Assembly: GCA_900556695.1 (NCBI GenBank)
Contig: USQA01000010.1
Span: 1-14,538 of the forward strand
From: an uncultured Clostridium sp.
GTDB lineage: Bacteria > Bacillota > Clostridia > TANB77 > CAG-508
Direction: 5' to 3'
DNA: 14,538 nucleotides
Positions 7,384 to 14,470 of this stretch are shown here, piece after piece (position 1 is the first letter of the stretch; each line of letters begins with the position of its first letter). The position numbers and the translations under genes are program-made. Under the pieces are notes generated by a model. It saw only the letters and a program-made list of their open reading frames with translations, made no database searches and was not told the origin of the DNA.

Positions 7384-7412
7384 TTGCAAAACCTCGAATT
7401 AAATATTATAAT
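7384..7412 (+). promoter_or_regulatory. Predicted spo0A promoter
   Basis: TTGCAA (7384-7389), a 17-base spacer and a perfect TATAAT (7407-7412) form a strong housekeeping-type promoter. The expected start is near 7419, inside a second small inverted repeat, TGTAAA-AAA-TTTACA (7419-7433). The spacer holds CCTCGAA, which matches the Spo0A box TGTCGAA at only five of seven positions, so autoregulation is only a possibility. Confidence 0.65.
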
Positions 7413-7454
7413 ATCAATTGTAAAAAATTTACAGTAATATTTAGGAGGAAAATT

Positions 7455-8276
7455 ATGAATGAAAAGATTTCTGTTTTAATAGCAGATGATAATCAAGATT
7501 TTAGCTGTACATTATCTAACTATATTAATGCACAAAATGATATGGAAGTTATAGGTATGGCAAAGGATGGAAATGAAGCGATTGATATAATAGCAAACAC
7601 AACGCCAGATGTAGTTTTATTGGATTTAATAATGCCACATTTAGATGGATTAGGAGTTTTGGAAAATATTAATATCATAAAAACAGCAAAAAAACCAACA
7701 TGCATAATGTTGTCAGCAGTAGGACAAGACAAAATTACACAAAAAGCTGTAGAACTAGGAGCAGAATATTATGTTGTAAAACCTTTTGATATTGAGTTAT
7801 TAATAAAAAGAATTAGAGATATAAAATTCTTTAAGCCTACACAAAACAATAATAACTTAATAACTAGTAGAGATCAAAGACAACAATATATTGAATTATC
7901 AGCAAATAGTAGTAAAAATGAGGAGAATTTAGAAGCTTTAGTAACAAATATTATACATGAAGTAGGAGTTCCTGCACATATTAAGGGATATCAATACTTA
8001 AGAGAAGCTATAATGATGGTTGTAAATGATATAGATGTAATTAATCAAATAACAAAAAGTTTATATCCAAAGATCGCATTAAAATTCAATACAACCCCAA
8101 GTCGTGTTGAACGTGCAATTCGTCATGCAATAGAAGTAGCATGGGGAAGAGGACAACAAGAAGCAGTAGAGCAAATATTTGGATATACAATTTCAGCAGC
8201 TAAAGGAAAGCCAACTAATTCAGAGTTTATTGCAATGATTGCTGATAAATTGAGATTAGAATTGAAAAGTGCATAA
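7455..8276 (+). CDS. spo0A: Sporulation master response regulator Spo0A
   Basis: Spo0A is the DNA-binding response regulator that commits Bacillota to sporulation when phosphorylated. The receiver domain covers residues 5-122, with acidic Asp11-Asp12, phospho-acceptor Asp57 in VVLLDLIMPHLDG, Ser87 in the Thr/Ser switch position and Lys109 in VVKPFD. A low-complexity linker (about 127-155) leads to the Spo0A effector domain (about 158-270). There HEVGVPAHIKGYQYLREAI and the recognition helix TTPSRVERAIRHAIEVAW (213-230) are almost diagnostic. The length of 273 residues is typical for Clostridia. AGGAGG ends about 7 bases before the ATG. The gene is alone between its own promoter and a terminator; no spoIVB lies upstream, although that gene is often adjacent in this group. 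Confidence 0.97.
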   Translation: MNEKISVLIADDNQDFSCTLSNYINAQNDMEVIGMAKDGNEAIDIIANTTPDVVLLDLIMPHLDGLGVLENINIIKTAKKPTCIMLSAVGQDKITQKAVELGAEYYVVKPFDIELLIKRIRDIKFFKPTQNNNNLITSRDQRQQYIELSANSSKNEENLEALVTNIIHEVGVPAHIKGYQYLREAIMMVVNDIDVINQITKSLYPKIALKFNTTPSRVERAIRHAIEVAWGRGQQEAVEQIFGYTISAAKGKPTNSEFIAMIADKLRLELKSA

Positions 8277-8335
8277 GATTTTAATAAATAAATTTTTCTT
8301 ATCTTATAGTAATAGATAAATCAAATTAATATATA

Positions 8336-8378
8336 AAAAAGGTGCATATATACTAAATTATATGCATCTTTTTATTTT
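8336..8378. terminator. Bidirectional terminator between spo0A and the convergent operon
   Basis: AAAAAGGTGCATATA (8336-8350) pairs with TATATGCATCTTTTT (8359-8373), with one G-T wobble and an 8-base loop. The A-tract on the left and T-tract on the right let it act on both strands. It ends spo0A transcripts and those of the minus-strand gene whose stop codon is at 8380-8382. Confidence 0.85.
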
Positions 8379-8379
8379 T

Positions 8380-9219
8380 TTACATTTCTTTAAAAAATCT
8401 ATATTCTTTACCTGATGTAGTTTTACCTCTATAAACATATCCATTATATATACCGCCATTATCATCATTTAGGTTAACATTTAAAGACATATTATATAAG
8501 AATTTTTGATTCAAATTATTAACAATATGTATATTAAAATTTAAAGTATAATTTACATCATTTAAATCAATATTAGCTTCTTTTAAAACTTTTCCATTAA
8601 ATGAAATAGTATTTGCACTATCACTAACAGCATAATTTGTTAATAAATCTTTGTTTAGATATCCTAAAGTAATAGGATTAGAGCAGTCTGTATAAAATGT
8701 TGGTGTGTTATAATCACGATTTTCATTATCAGAATTTGTATTAACAATATTAAAATCTATTCTATTATTAGCTGGAGTATCAACTGATGAATATTTTCCA
8801 AAAGATAAAGGACTTTTGTAATTTAAGATTTTTGTTCCTTTATCAGAATTAGAGTTAATAACAATATTGTCAATATATAATTCTTTTATTGTATTTTCAT
8901 TTGTCAAATCTGTAATATAGCTTGTGTTATCAATATATATTGATATATCTGAAAACTGAGAGATGCTAACATCTTTAAGTGATTGATCTTCAGAATTATC
9001 AATAGCTGTAGCACTACTATAAAGTAATATTTTTTGTATGTTAAAAACAGAGTTTTCGTTTTCATCAGATATTTCTACCATTTGATTTGCAAATCTGTTT
9101 TTAGCAGATGATGTCAGTAATATAAAGTGATAATATAATAAAAATATGATAAATAACGTAATTATTAATATGGCAAATGCTAATTTTACATTTTTTATTT
9201 TAAAATCAAATTTTTTCAT
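8380..9219 (-). CDS. Membrane-anchored extracytoplasmic protein of unknown function
   Basis: I do not recognise the family. The protein of 279 residues has a basic N-terminus (MKKFDFKIKNVK), one hydrophobic segment at about 13-36 and no clear signal cleavage site. It is therefore probably anchored by its N-terminus with about 240 residues outside the cell. The exterior is rich in Asn, Asp, Ser and Tyr, has alternating short hydrophobic stretches typical of beta structure, and has one cysteine. The last 30 residues include a Gly/Tyr-rich GGIYNGYVYRGKTTSGKEYRFF segment of 22 residues. It starts 21 bases after the wall hydrolase gene with an AAGGAG site, so it is the second gene of that operon. 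A role near the cell wall, perhaps with the hydrolase, is inference from position only. Confidence 0.7.
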   Translation of the reverse strand: MKKFDFKIKNVKLAFAILIITLFIIFLLYYHFILLTSSAKNRFANQMVEISDENENSVFNIQKILLYSSATAIDNSEDQSLKDVSISQFSDISIYIDNTSYITDLTNENTIKELYIDNIVINSNSDKGTKILNYKSPLSFGKYSSVDTPANNRIDFNIVNTNSDNENRDYNTPTFYTDCSNPITLGYLNKDLLTNYAVSDSANTISFNGKVLKEANIDLNDVNYTLNFNIHIVNNLNQKFLYNMSLNVNLNDDNGGIYNGYVYRGKTTSGKEYRFFKEM

Positions 9220-9240
9220 AATAACTCCTTTTGTGATACT

Positions 9241-10608
9241 TTAAAGTCTGTTGTATAGTAATTCCATATATGAATATACTTTTTTATACCATTCTTTATC
9301 ACTAGCATATCTAGTGTTTACTCCTTCTAGAGTTGGTCCGTTGTAGTACCAAGCTGCTGCTGTTTCTCCTCCAGATATTTTAGTTCCTGCTGGGTTTAGA
9401 TAGTATTTTGCTAATGATTTTGCAACTGTTTCAATGCCTTCTGAATAATCTGAAAAGTCATAAGATGATTCATAAGGTGTTTCATCATAAGAACCATATC
9501 CAAATAGATTCTTTTTATCAGAAGCAATTTGAGATGTTCCCCATCCACTTTCGTGAATAGCCATAGATGCTAAGAAAATACCATTTACATTATATTTCTT
9601 TTCCATGTTGTAAAATACTGAATAATTGTTTTGGAATATTTTGTTTGTATCTGATGAGATACCCGTAAATATTTTTTTATAATCATTTAGTGTTAAACCA
9701 CTTGGTTTATTTAATTCCATATTTATATTAACTTTTATAAGAATTCTTTGTATTCTATTCTTTTCAATAATATTTGGTGTTGTGTATGATGAAGTTAAGC
9801 TACTTGTTTTTAAATATCCTTCAACATTATCAAAAGATACTTTACACCATTCTTCACTAGGTAATTCTAAAAGTTTAACATCTAAACTTTCTTTTATTTC
9901 AGCAACATCTTTTGAAGAATCATCTGCAGATTCCTTTAATTTAGTAGTTGTTGCTAAATACATAGTATCTCCAAGGTGAACTTTATGTTTTGCCAAGAAC
10001 TCAGAGGTGCCTAAATCTATTAATTTTGGAATAGGTTTTACAAGGTTTTCTTTGCTTAATATTATTTCTTCAACAAAAGTTCCGTTTTCATATGTTTTTA
10101 CAACTGTTACATTGTCTTTTCCTAGAACACCTTCTTGAGTTACAACTTCTTCTCCTTTAGGTAATGTTGCATTATTATTATAGTTTGTTTCAAATTTAAC
10201 ATCTCTTTCTTCAACTACTTGTTCTTTTACTTTATCCATGTCTGAATTTTCAGATATAATGTTTTGAATGTTTAAACTATGCCTATTTATTTCATATTCA
10301 GATACATCTGTTGGTTCTTCAACTTTTGCATAACTTTCTTTTAATGAAGCATTTTTTGGAAATAATACAGCCATTGCAACTATAAGAATTGAACAACCTG
10401 TAACAATGTGTGATAGTTTTAGATCTGTAGATTGATATGTATTATTGTTTTTTGTTGAATTATTAAAATTCATCTTAAAAGAAGGAAGCTTGAATTGCTT
10501 TTTTTGTGGAGTAGCATAAGTTGCATTATATTGCATTTCTTTTAATTCCTTAAAAACTTCAGATAAATTTCTGTTATCATTATTTGAAAAATTATTATCG
10601 TTTAACAT
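9241..10608 (-). CDS. Membrane-tethered G5-SH3-glucosaminidase cell-wall hydrolase
   Basis: This is a predicted peptidoglycan hydrolase that cleaves glycan strands next to N-acetylglucosamine. Residues 1-64 are a hydrophilic, Asn-rich cytoplasmic tail and about 66-84 is one membrane segment. A G5 domain covers about 132-201, with the typical LPKGEEVVTQEGVLGK and TYENGTFVEEI. An SH3-like domain at about 210-271 (GDTMYLATTTKLKES, EEWCKVSFDNVEGYLKTSSL) should bind wall peptides. The glucosaminidase domain covers about 325-450. Its likely catalytic acid is Glu353 in ASMAIHESGWGTS, followed by KKNLFGYG and the late motif RYASDKEWYKKV. The family usually has a cleaved signal peptide; here the long cytoplasmic tail indicates a stable tether. 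An AAGGG-type site precedes the ATG, and it leads the minus-strand operon. Confidence 0.87.
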   Translation of the reverse strand: MLNDNNFSNNDNRNLSEVFKELKEMQYNATYATPQKKQFKLPSFKMNFNNSTKNNNTYQSTDLKLSHIVTGCSILIVAMAVLFPKNASLKESYAKVEEPTDVSEYEINRHSLNIQNIISENSDMDKVKEQVVEERDVKFETNYNNNATLPKGEEVVTQEGVLGKDNVTVVKTYENGTFVEEIILSKENLVKPIPKLIDLGTSEFLAKHKVHLGDTMYLATTTKLKESADDSSKDVAEIKESLDVKLLELPSEEWCKVSFDNVEGYLKTSSLTSSYTTPNIIEKNRIQRILIKVNINMELNKPSGLTLNDYKKIFTGISSDTNKIFQNNYSVFYNMEKKYNVNGIFLASMAIHESGWGTSQIASDKKNLFGYGSYDETPYESSYDFSDYSEGIETVAKSLAKYYLNPAGTKISGGETAAAWYYNGPTLEGVNTRYASDKEWYKKVYSYMELLYNRL

Positions 10609-10648
10609 AGGTTTTTACCCTTTCTCTTTGATATAAGATTACATGTAT

Positions 10649-10677
10649 ATTATACAATAACAAATATAAACTGTCTA
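10649..10677 (-). promoter_or_regulatory. Predicted promoter of the wall-hydrolase operon
   Basis: On the minus strand TAGACA (10677-10672), a 17-base spacer and a perfect TATAAT (10654-10649) give a good housekeeping promoter about 40 bases before the ATG at 10608. The inverted repeat TCTATAAA-T-TTTATAGA (10674-10690) overlaps the -35 box and could be an operator. The remaining bases to 10762 are AT-rich with no other feature seen. Confidence 0.65.
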
Positions 10678-10762
10678 TAAATTTTATAGAAAAAAATGTA
10701 GAAATTAATGTAAATTTTTATAATTATGTAGTATAAAAATTTATCATAAAAAAACAAATTAC

Positions 10763-10790
10763 TTGCAAAATCCTCAAAATAGTATATAAT
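10763..10790 (+). promoter_or_regulatory. Predicted rnc promoter
   Basis: TTGCAA (10763-10768), a 16-base spacer and TATAAT (10785-10790) precede rnc by about 44 bases. This is divergent from the wall-hydrolase promoter about 85 bases away. The -35 hexamer and the following AAAATCCTC resemble the spo0A promoter (TTGCAA then AACCTC). Confidence 0.6.
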
Positions 10791-10834
10791 ATAAATGGTT
10801 TATAAATACTAAAACATAAAGAGGTAGATAAATA

Positions 10835-11506
10835 ATGGATATAAATAAAGTTGAAGAAAGTATAGGTTATAAATTTAAAAATAAAGACTTATTAATAAAT
10901 GCTTTAACACATACATCTTATGCACATGAAAATAATAAAGAAAGTAATGAAAAATTAGAATTTTTAGGTGATAGCATTTTAGAGTTTGTTTCAAGTAAAT
11001 ATATTTATAATAAATACCCTAACTTACAAGAAGGAGAAATGACTAAAGCTAGAGCAACTGTGGTTTGTGAGGAGAGTCTATATAAAATAGCAAAATCACA
11101 TGGATTTGGAGAATTTTTATTTCTTGGTAGATCAGAAGTGAAAACAGGTGGAAAAAATAGACCAGCTATTTTAGCAGATAGTGTAGAAGCTGTTATAGCT
11201 GCTATATATTTAGATGGAGGCTTACAAGAGGCTGATAAATTTATAATAGAAAATTTAGATAAGGAAATAGAAAAAGCTACAAAACATGTGGGAGACAAAG
11301 ATTATAAAACTGTATTACAAGAAAAGCTACAAGAACATGGAGAGGTAAAAATAGAATACGAAATTATAAATGAAACAGGACCTGACCATGATAAATATTT
11401 TGAAGCACAAGTTAAATGTAATGGAAAAATTTTAGCACAAGGAAAGGGCAAAAGTAAAAAAGAAGCACATATGCATGCTGCCAAAAAAGCTTTAGAAAAT
11501 TTGTAA
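10835..11506 (+). CDS. rnc: Ribonuclease III
   Basis: RNase III is a Mg-dependent double-strand-specific endonuclease that processes rRNA precursors and structured mRNAs in the cytoplasm. The catalytic domain covers residues 1-150. It contains the signature NEKLEFLGDSILEF, with predicted metal ligands Glu42 and Asp46, and ILADSVEAVIAAIYLDGG with Asp115 and Glu118. The double-stranded RNA-binding domain covers about 153-223 (DYKTVLQEKLQEHG to GKSKKEAHMHAAKKALENL). The length of 223 residues is standard and all four catalytic acids are present. GAGG sits about 11 bases before the ATG. The radical SAM gene follows 17 bases downstream, an arrangement common in Clostridia; smc, often next in such clusters, is absent here. 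Confidence 0.97.
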   Translation: MDINKVEESIGYKFKNKDLLINALTHTSYAHENNKESNEKLEFLGDSILEFVSSKYIYNKYPNLQEGEMTKARATVVCEESLYKIAKSHGFGEFLFLGRSEVKTGGKNRPAILADSVEAVIAAIYLDGGLQEADKFIIENLDKEIEKATKHVGDKDYKTVLQEKLQEHGEVKIEYEIINETGPDHDKYFEAQVKCNGKILAQGKGKSKKEAHMHAAKKALENL

Positions 11507-11523
11507 TAGAAGAGAGGTAAAAT

Positions 11524-12591
11524 ATGAAGAAACAATATATTATTCCTATATTTGTACCACATTTAGGATGTCCTAATGATTGTGTTTTTTGTAATCAAAA
11601 ATCAATTAGTGGTCAGAAAAAAAATATGACAAAAGAAGAAGCTAAAAAAATTATAGATGAACATTTAAATAGCATTAAAGATGAAGATGCACAAGTAGAA
11701 ATAGCATTTTTTGGAGGCAGTTTTACAGCAATTGAACCTGAAAGACAAGAAGAATTGCTACAAGTGGCATATGAATATATAAAAAATGGCGATGTTGAAA
11801 GTATAAGAGTTTCAACAAGACCAGATTGTATTGATAAAACAATATTAAAAAGATTAAAAAAATATAAAGTAAAAACAATAGAATTAGGGGTACAATCAGC
11901 TAATAACTATATTTTGAAAAATTCTAATAGAGGTCATACATTTGAAGATGTAAAAAAAGCTTCTAAAATGATTAGATGGCATGGGTTTAAATTAGGACAT
12001 CAAATGATGGTTGGATTGCCTGAAAGTACAAGAATTGACGAAATTAATACAGCAAAAGCATTAATTAAGTTGAAACCTAAAATGGTTAGAATTTATCCTG
12101 TATTAGTTGTTAAAAATACAAAATTAGAAGAAGAATATAAAAATGGAAATTATGAGCCATTACCATTAGTTCAAGCAGTAGAGATTTGCAAAGATTTGGT
12201 TAGAATGTTTGCAGATAAAAATATTGATGTAATAAGAATAGGATTACAAAATACAGACGAAATCACAGATCCATCAGATGAAAACAGTGAAGTTGTGGCA
12301 GGACCATATCATCCAGCATTTAGGCAATTAGTAGAATCAAGTATGTGGTATGATGCAATTGTAGGAAAAATAAAAAGATTAAATGTTAAAGTTAAAGAAG
12401 TCAAAGTAACAGTAAACCCAATTGATGGTAATAATGTAATAGGACATAAAAAAGAAAATGTATTAAAATTAAAAGATACATATGATGTTGATTTGATCTT
12501 AAATCAAGATAAAAACATAAAACAAGGAAAGTCAAAAATAGAGATAACAAAGACATATAATGATTTTCTTGAAGAAGAAAAAAATAATTAA
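11524..12591 (+). CDS. Elp3-like radical SAM protein
   Basis: This is a cytoplasmic radical S-adenosylmethionine enzyme of the Elp3/YhcC-like class. Substrates are not established for this bacterial subgroup; tRNA or other RNA modification is suggested by homology only. The [4Fe-4S] cluster ligands are Cys16, Cys20 and Cys23 in GCPNDCVFCNQ, a CxxxCxxC motif. The SAM-interacting GG motif is FFGGSFTAIE at about 62-71. ELGVQSANNYILKNSNRGHT and LGHQMMVGLP are typical of the Elp3-type barrel. No acetyltransferase domain follows, so it is not full-length Elp3. The last 60 residues are lysine-rich. The length of 355 residues suits the group. It is co-transcribed with rnc, with a GAGAGG site about 6 bases before the ATG. 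Confidence 0.87.
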   Translation: MKKQYIIPIFVPHLGCPNDCVFCNQKSISGQKKNMTKEEAKKIIDEHLNSIKDEDAQVEIAFFGGSFTAIEPERQEELLQVAYEYIKNGDVESIRVSTRPDCIDKTILKRLKKYKVKTIELGVQSANNYILKNSNRGHTFEDVKKASKMIRWHGFKLGHQMMVGLPESTRIDEINTAKALIKLKPKMVRIYPVLVVKNTKLEEEYKNGNYEPLPLVQAVEICKDLVRMFADKNIDVIRIGLQNTDEITDPSDENSEVVAGPYHPAFRQLVESSMWYDAIVGKIKRLNVKVKEVKVTVNPIDGNNVIGHKKENVLKLKDTYDVDLILNQDKNIKQGKSKIEITKTYNDFLEEEKNN

Positions 12592-12600
12592 AATAGTATA

Positions 12601-12643
12601 AAATCACTTATATTACAAATAATTGTAATATAGGTGGTTTTTT
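12601..12643 (+). terminator. 18-bp hairpin with T-tract, overlapping the YitT ribosome binding site
   Basis: Bases 12601-12618 pair fully with 12623-12640, with two G-U wobbles and an ATAA loop. Six T residues (12638-12643) complete a terminator form for the rnc-radical SAM transcript. The right arm contains AGGTGG (12632-12637), the only ribosome binding site for the ATG at 12646. The hairpin could therefore end upstream transcripts, hide the YitT start on read-through transcripts, or both. Confidence 0.8.
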
Positions 12644-12645
12644 AT

Positions 12646-13041
12646 ATGAGAAAGAAAGAAGAAAAAAGGATAAAAAAAATAATAATAGATATTTTGTTTA
12701 CAATTGTTGGAGCTTTTATTATGGCTATAGGAGTATCTTTGTTTTTATTGCCAAACCATTTATCATCAGGAGGAGTAGCTGGGATAGCCACAATTATATA
12801 TTATCTTTTTAACATGTCTATGGGGACTACAATATTAATAATTAATATACCTCTATTTTTAATGTCTACTTATAAATTAGGAAAATATTTTTTAATAAAA
12901 TCAATTGTAGGTACAATAGCTTTATCTTTATTTATTGATATTTTGGATAAAATTCCACCATTAACGGAAGATAAGTTTCTTGCTTGTGTATATGGTGGGA
13001 TTATAATAGGTGTACGGAACAGCTATGATTTTAAGGGTTAA
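12646..13041 (+). CDS. YitT-family membrane protein, N-terminal part; frameshifted
   Basis: This is the N-terminal membrane half of a YitT-type (DUF161) integral membrane protein; the family function is unknown. The frame also allows a GTG at 12634, but the ATG at 12646 is preferred because AGGTGG lies 8 bases before it. After a lysine-rich start, hydrophobic segments run from about residue 15 to 120. They include the family signature FLLPNHLSSGGVAGIATI and end at LACVYGGIIIGV. Beyond 13014 the frame reads a short nonsense tail (RNSYDFKG). The true continuation lies in the +1 frame. Removing the C at 13015 restores GlyValGlyThrAlaMetIle and gives one protein of about 287 residues, the usual YitT length. 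Confidence 0.8.
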   Translation: MRKKEEKRIKKIIIDILFTIVGAFIMAIGVSLFLLPNHLSSGGVAGIATIIYYLFNMSMGTTILIINIPLFLMSTYKLGKYFLIKSIVGTIALSLFIDILDKIPPLTEDKFLACVYGGIIIGVRNSYDFKG

Positions 13042-13510
13042 TTCATCAACTGGAGGAAGTGATTTAATAAGTTATATTACCAAAGAATATAAGCCAAGTT
13101 TAGAAATGGGAAACACTATTTTTATAATAGATACAATTATTATTATATTAAATATGATATTTCTTAAAGAGATAGAAATAGGATTATATTCAACTATTGC
13201 AATTTATTTAATGGGAAAGGTAATAGATATTTTGTTTGAGGGAATTCATTTTACTAAATTGTTATTAATTATTTCAGATAAAAGTGAGGAGATTTCAAAA
13301 CAAATAGAAGAAAAAGTGCAAAGAGGAGTTACTGGACTTTATGGAAAAGGAATGTTTACAAAAGAAGATAAGTTAATATTAATGTGTGCAGCTACAAGAA
13401 GAGATATTGCAAAAATAAAATGGGTAGCGAAAAAAGTTGATAGAAATAGTTTTATAATAGTTACTAACTCTAGAGAAGTTGTAGGATTAGGATTTAAAGA
13501 AGAAAACTAA
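13010..13510 (+). CDS. YitT-family membrane protein, C-terminal part (DUF2179)
   Basis: This is the second half of the YitT-family protein begun at 12646. It opens with LRVNSSTGGSDLISYI, the conserved SSTGG-D motif of the family, and has two or three more membrane segments (about residues 35-80). A soluble DUF2179 domain follows at about 83-163, with KLLLIISDKSEEISKQI, RGVTGLYGKGMFTKEDKLILM and FIIVTNSREVVGLGF. The GTG at 13010 has no ribosome binding site and falls inside a conserved motif region, so independent translation is unlikely. It is better treated as the 3-prime part of one frameshifted gene. The DUF2179 end is intact, with no further damage. Confidence 0.8.
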   Translation: MYGTAMILRVNSSTGGSDLISYITKEYKPSLEMGNTIFIIDTIIIILNMIFLKEIEIGLYSTIAIYLMGKVIDILFEGIHFTKLLLIISDKSEEISKQIEEKVQRGVTGLYGKGMFTKEDKLILMCAATRRDIAKIKWVAKKVDRNSFIIVTNSREVVGLGFKEEN

Positions 13511-13554
13511 TAATAAAGTAAAATTTATTTTAACTATTATTTACACTATAAGAA

Positions 13555-13651
13555 TAGTAAACTAATATTTTGAATTAAAAGCTTGAGTAGCGCTAGCTTA
13601 CGGATAACCCGTTAAACCTCGAAAGTTTTAATGAAAAATATTAATTTACTA
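13555..13651 (-). repeat. 97-bp near-palindromic intergenic element, copy 2 (inverted)
   Basis: The reverse complement of this segment matches copy 1 (3902-3998) at 92 of 97 positions, with identical length and no gaps. Three of the five differences are clustered in the loop next to GGTTATCC. The end repeats are TAGTAAACTAATATTTT and, on the other strand, TAGTAAATTAATATTTT. The TAGCGCTA core is unchanged. Outside the element a further imperfect symmetry (ATAAGAA with TTTCTTAA) continues the stem, with a sequence different from that flanking copy 1. It lies 45 bases after the YitT stop, between convergent genes. Confidence 0.85.
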
Positions 13652-13677
13652 TTTCTTAAGCAAATTTTTGATAATAT

Positions 13678-13713
13678 AAAAAGATTTCCTTATTTATATA
13701 GGAAATCTTTTTT
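13678..13713. terminator. Bidirectional terminator between YitT and the minus-strand gene
   Basis: AAAAAGATTTCCT (13678-13690) pairs perfectly with AGGAAATCTTTTT (13700-13712) around a 9-base loop, with A and T tracts on both sides. It overlaps the stop codon of the minus-strand gene at 13712-13714 and can end transcription from both directions. Confidence 0.85.
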
Positions 13714-14470
13714 AACGTTCATTTTTATCTGGAAAATCAGATTCTTGATGATTTTTTCTATAAAAATCTGATTGTATATTGTAAGAGGCTTCTTGATTAA
13801 CTAAGCTTGTAAAAAAGTTAGAAACAAGAAGTTTTTTCTTAGAAATGTCAGTTCTAGCATTTGGGATATTTCTTAAATAATATTCTATAGTTTTTGAAAT
13901 AGAGTTTTCAAAGGCTTTTTTTTGTGTAATGCTTGTAAATGCTTCTTTTTTTAAATTGTCTTTAGTATCATCAGATAGTTCTTTAAATGTTCTCAATGAT
14001 TTTAAGAAAGCCTGAGTATTTTTAGTATTTATATTATCGTTAATCATTCCAGAAACTTGAAATGATGATTCTGGAGATTGTGAATCATAGTTACTATTTA
14101 TAGAGTCAATAATATAATCTAGTTCATTTTGTGACATTGCATTATCTTTAGGAAGTAATAAGAGATAATTTCCTCCTCCATAATCTATAAAATGAGAATC
14201 ACTAGGCGAAAATGTGAAAGCTTCCTCATTGAAAGTGTAATTATCATTTAAAGTTTCTTTGACTAAAGAAAATGTTTTGTCAAGTTTTATATCAGTAAAA
14301 TGATGCCCAAATGCAGTATTAGAAAGTTTTATTCCAGAGGTACTAATAAATACAGCTTGGTAATCATTTGGTGATTCACATATTTTATTTGCTAAATAAT
14401 TTTTTAGATATACTTTATTAAATGAATTGCTAGATTGGTTTGTTATAATGATATTTAGTAAAGAATCCAT
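13712..14470 (-). CDS. Unrecognised cytoplasmic protein
   Basis: I do not recognise this protein of 252 residues. It has no signal peptide or membrane segment and is hydrophilic and rich in Asn, Ser, Lys and Asp. Residues 1-125 look mixed alpha-beta (YQAVFISTSGIKLSNTAF, HFIDYGGGNYLLLLPKD). About 150-235 looks helical (AFLKSLRTFKELSDDTKDNL, KAFENSISKTIEYYLRNI). The tail is charged. The only in-frame ATG is at 14470, since an in-frame TAA lies 42 bases upstream. The ribosome binding site is weak (AAAAGA). A TATAAT sits on the minus strand at 14514-14509, but no good -35 is visible before the window edge. The codon and base composition resemble the neighbours, and the reading frame is long and clean, so it is probably a real gene. 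Confidence 0.7.
   Translation of the reverse strand: MDSLLNIIITNQSSNSFNKVYLKNYLANKICESPNDYQAVFISTSGIKLSNTAFGHHFTDIKLDKTFSLVKETLNDNYTFNEEAFTFSPSDSHFIDYGGGNYLLLLPKDNAMSQNELDYIIDSINSNYDSQSPESSFQVSGMINDNINTKNTQAFLKSLRTFKELSDDTKDNLKKEAFTSITQKKAFENSISKTIEYYLRNIPNARTDISKKKLLVSNFFTSLVNQEASYNIQSDFYRKNHQESDFPDKNER

Noticed and set aside
11005..11298. Antisense open frames opposite rnc and the radical SAM gene (also 11302-11562, 12401-12607)
   Set aside because: The sense strand carries catalytic motifs of known families; the antisense products show no family features.
13010..13012. GTG start for a separate C-terminal YitT protein
   Set aside because: No ribosome binding site; the codon falls within a conserved family region, and a single-base correction restores the whole protein.
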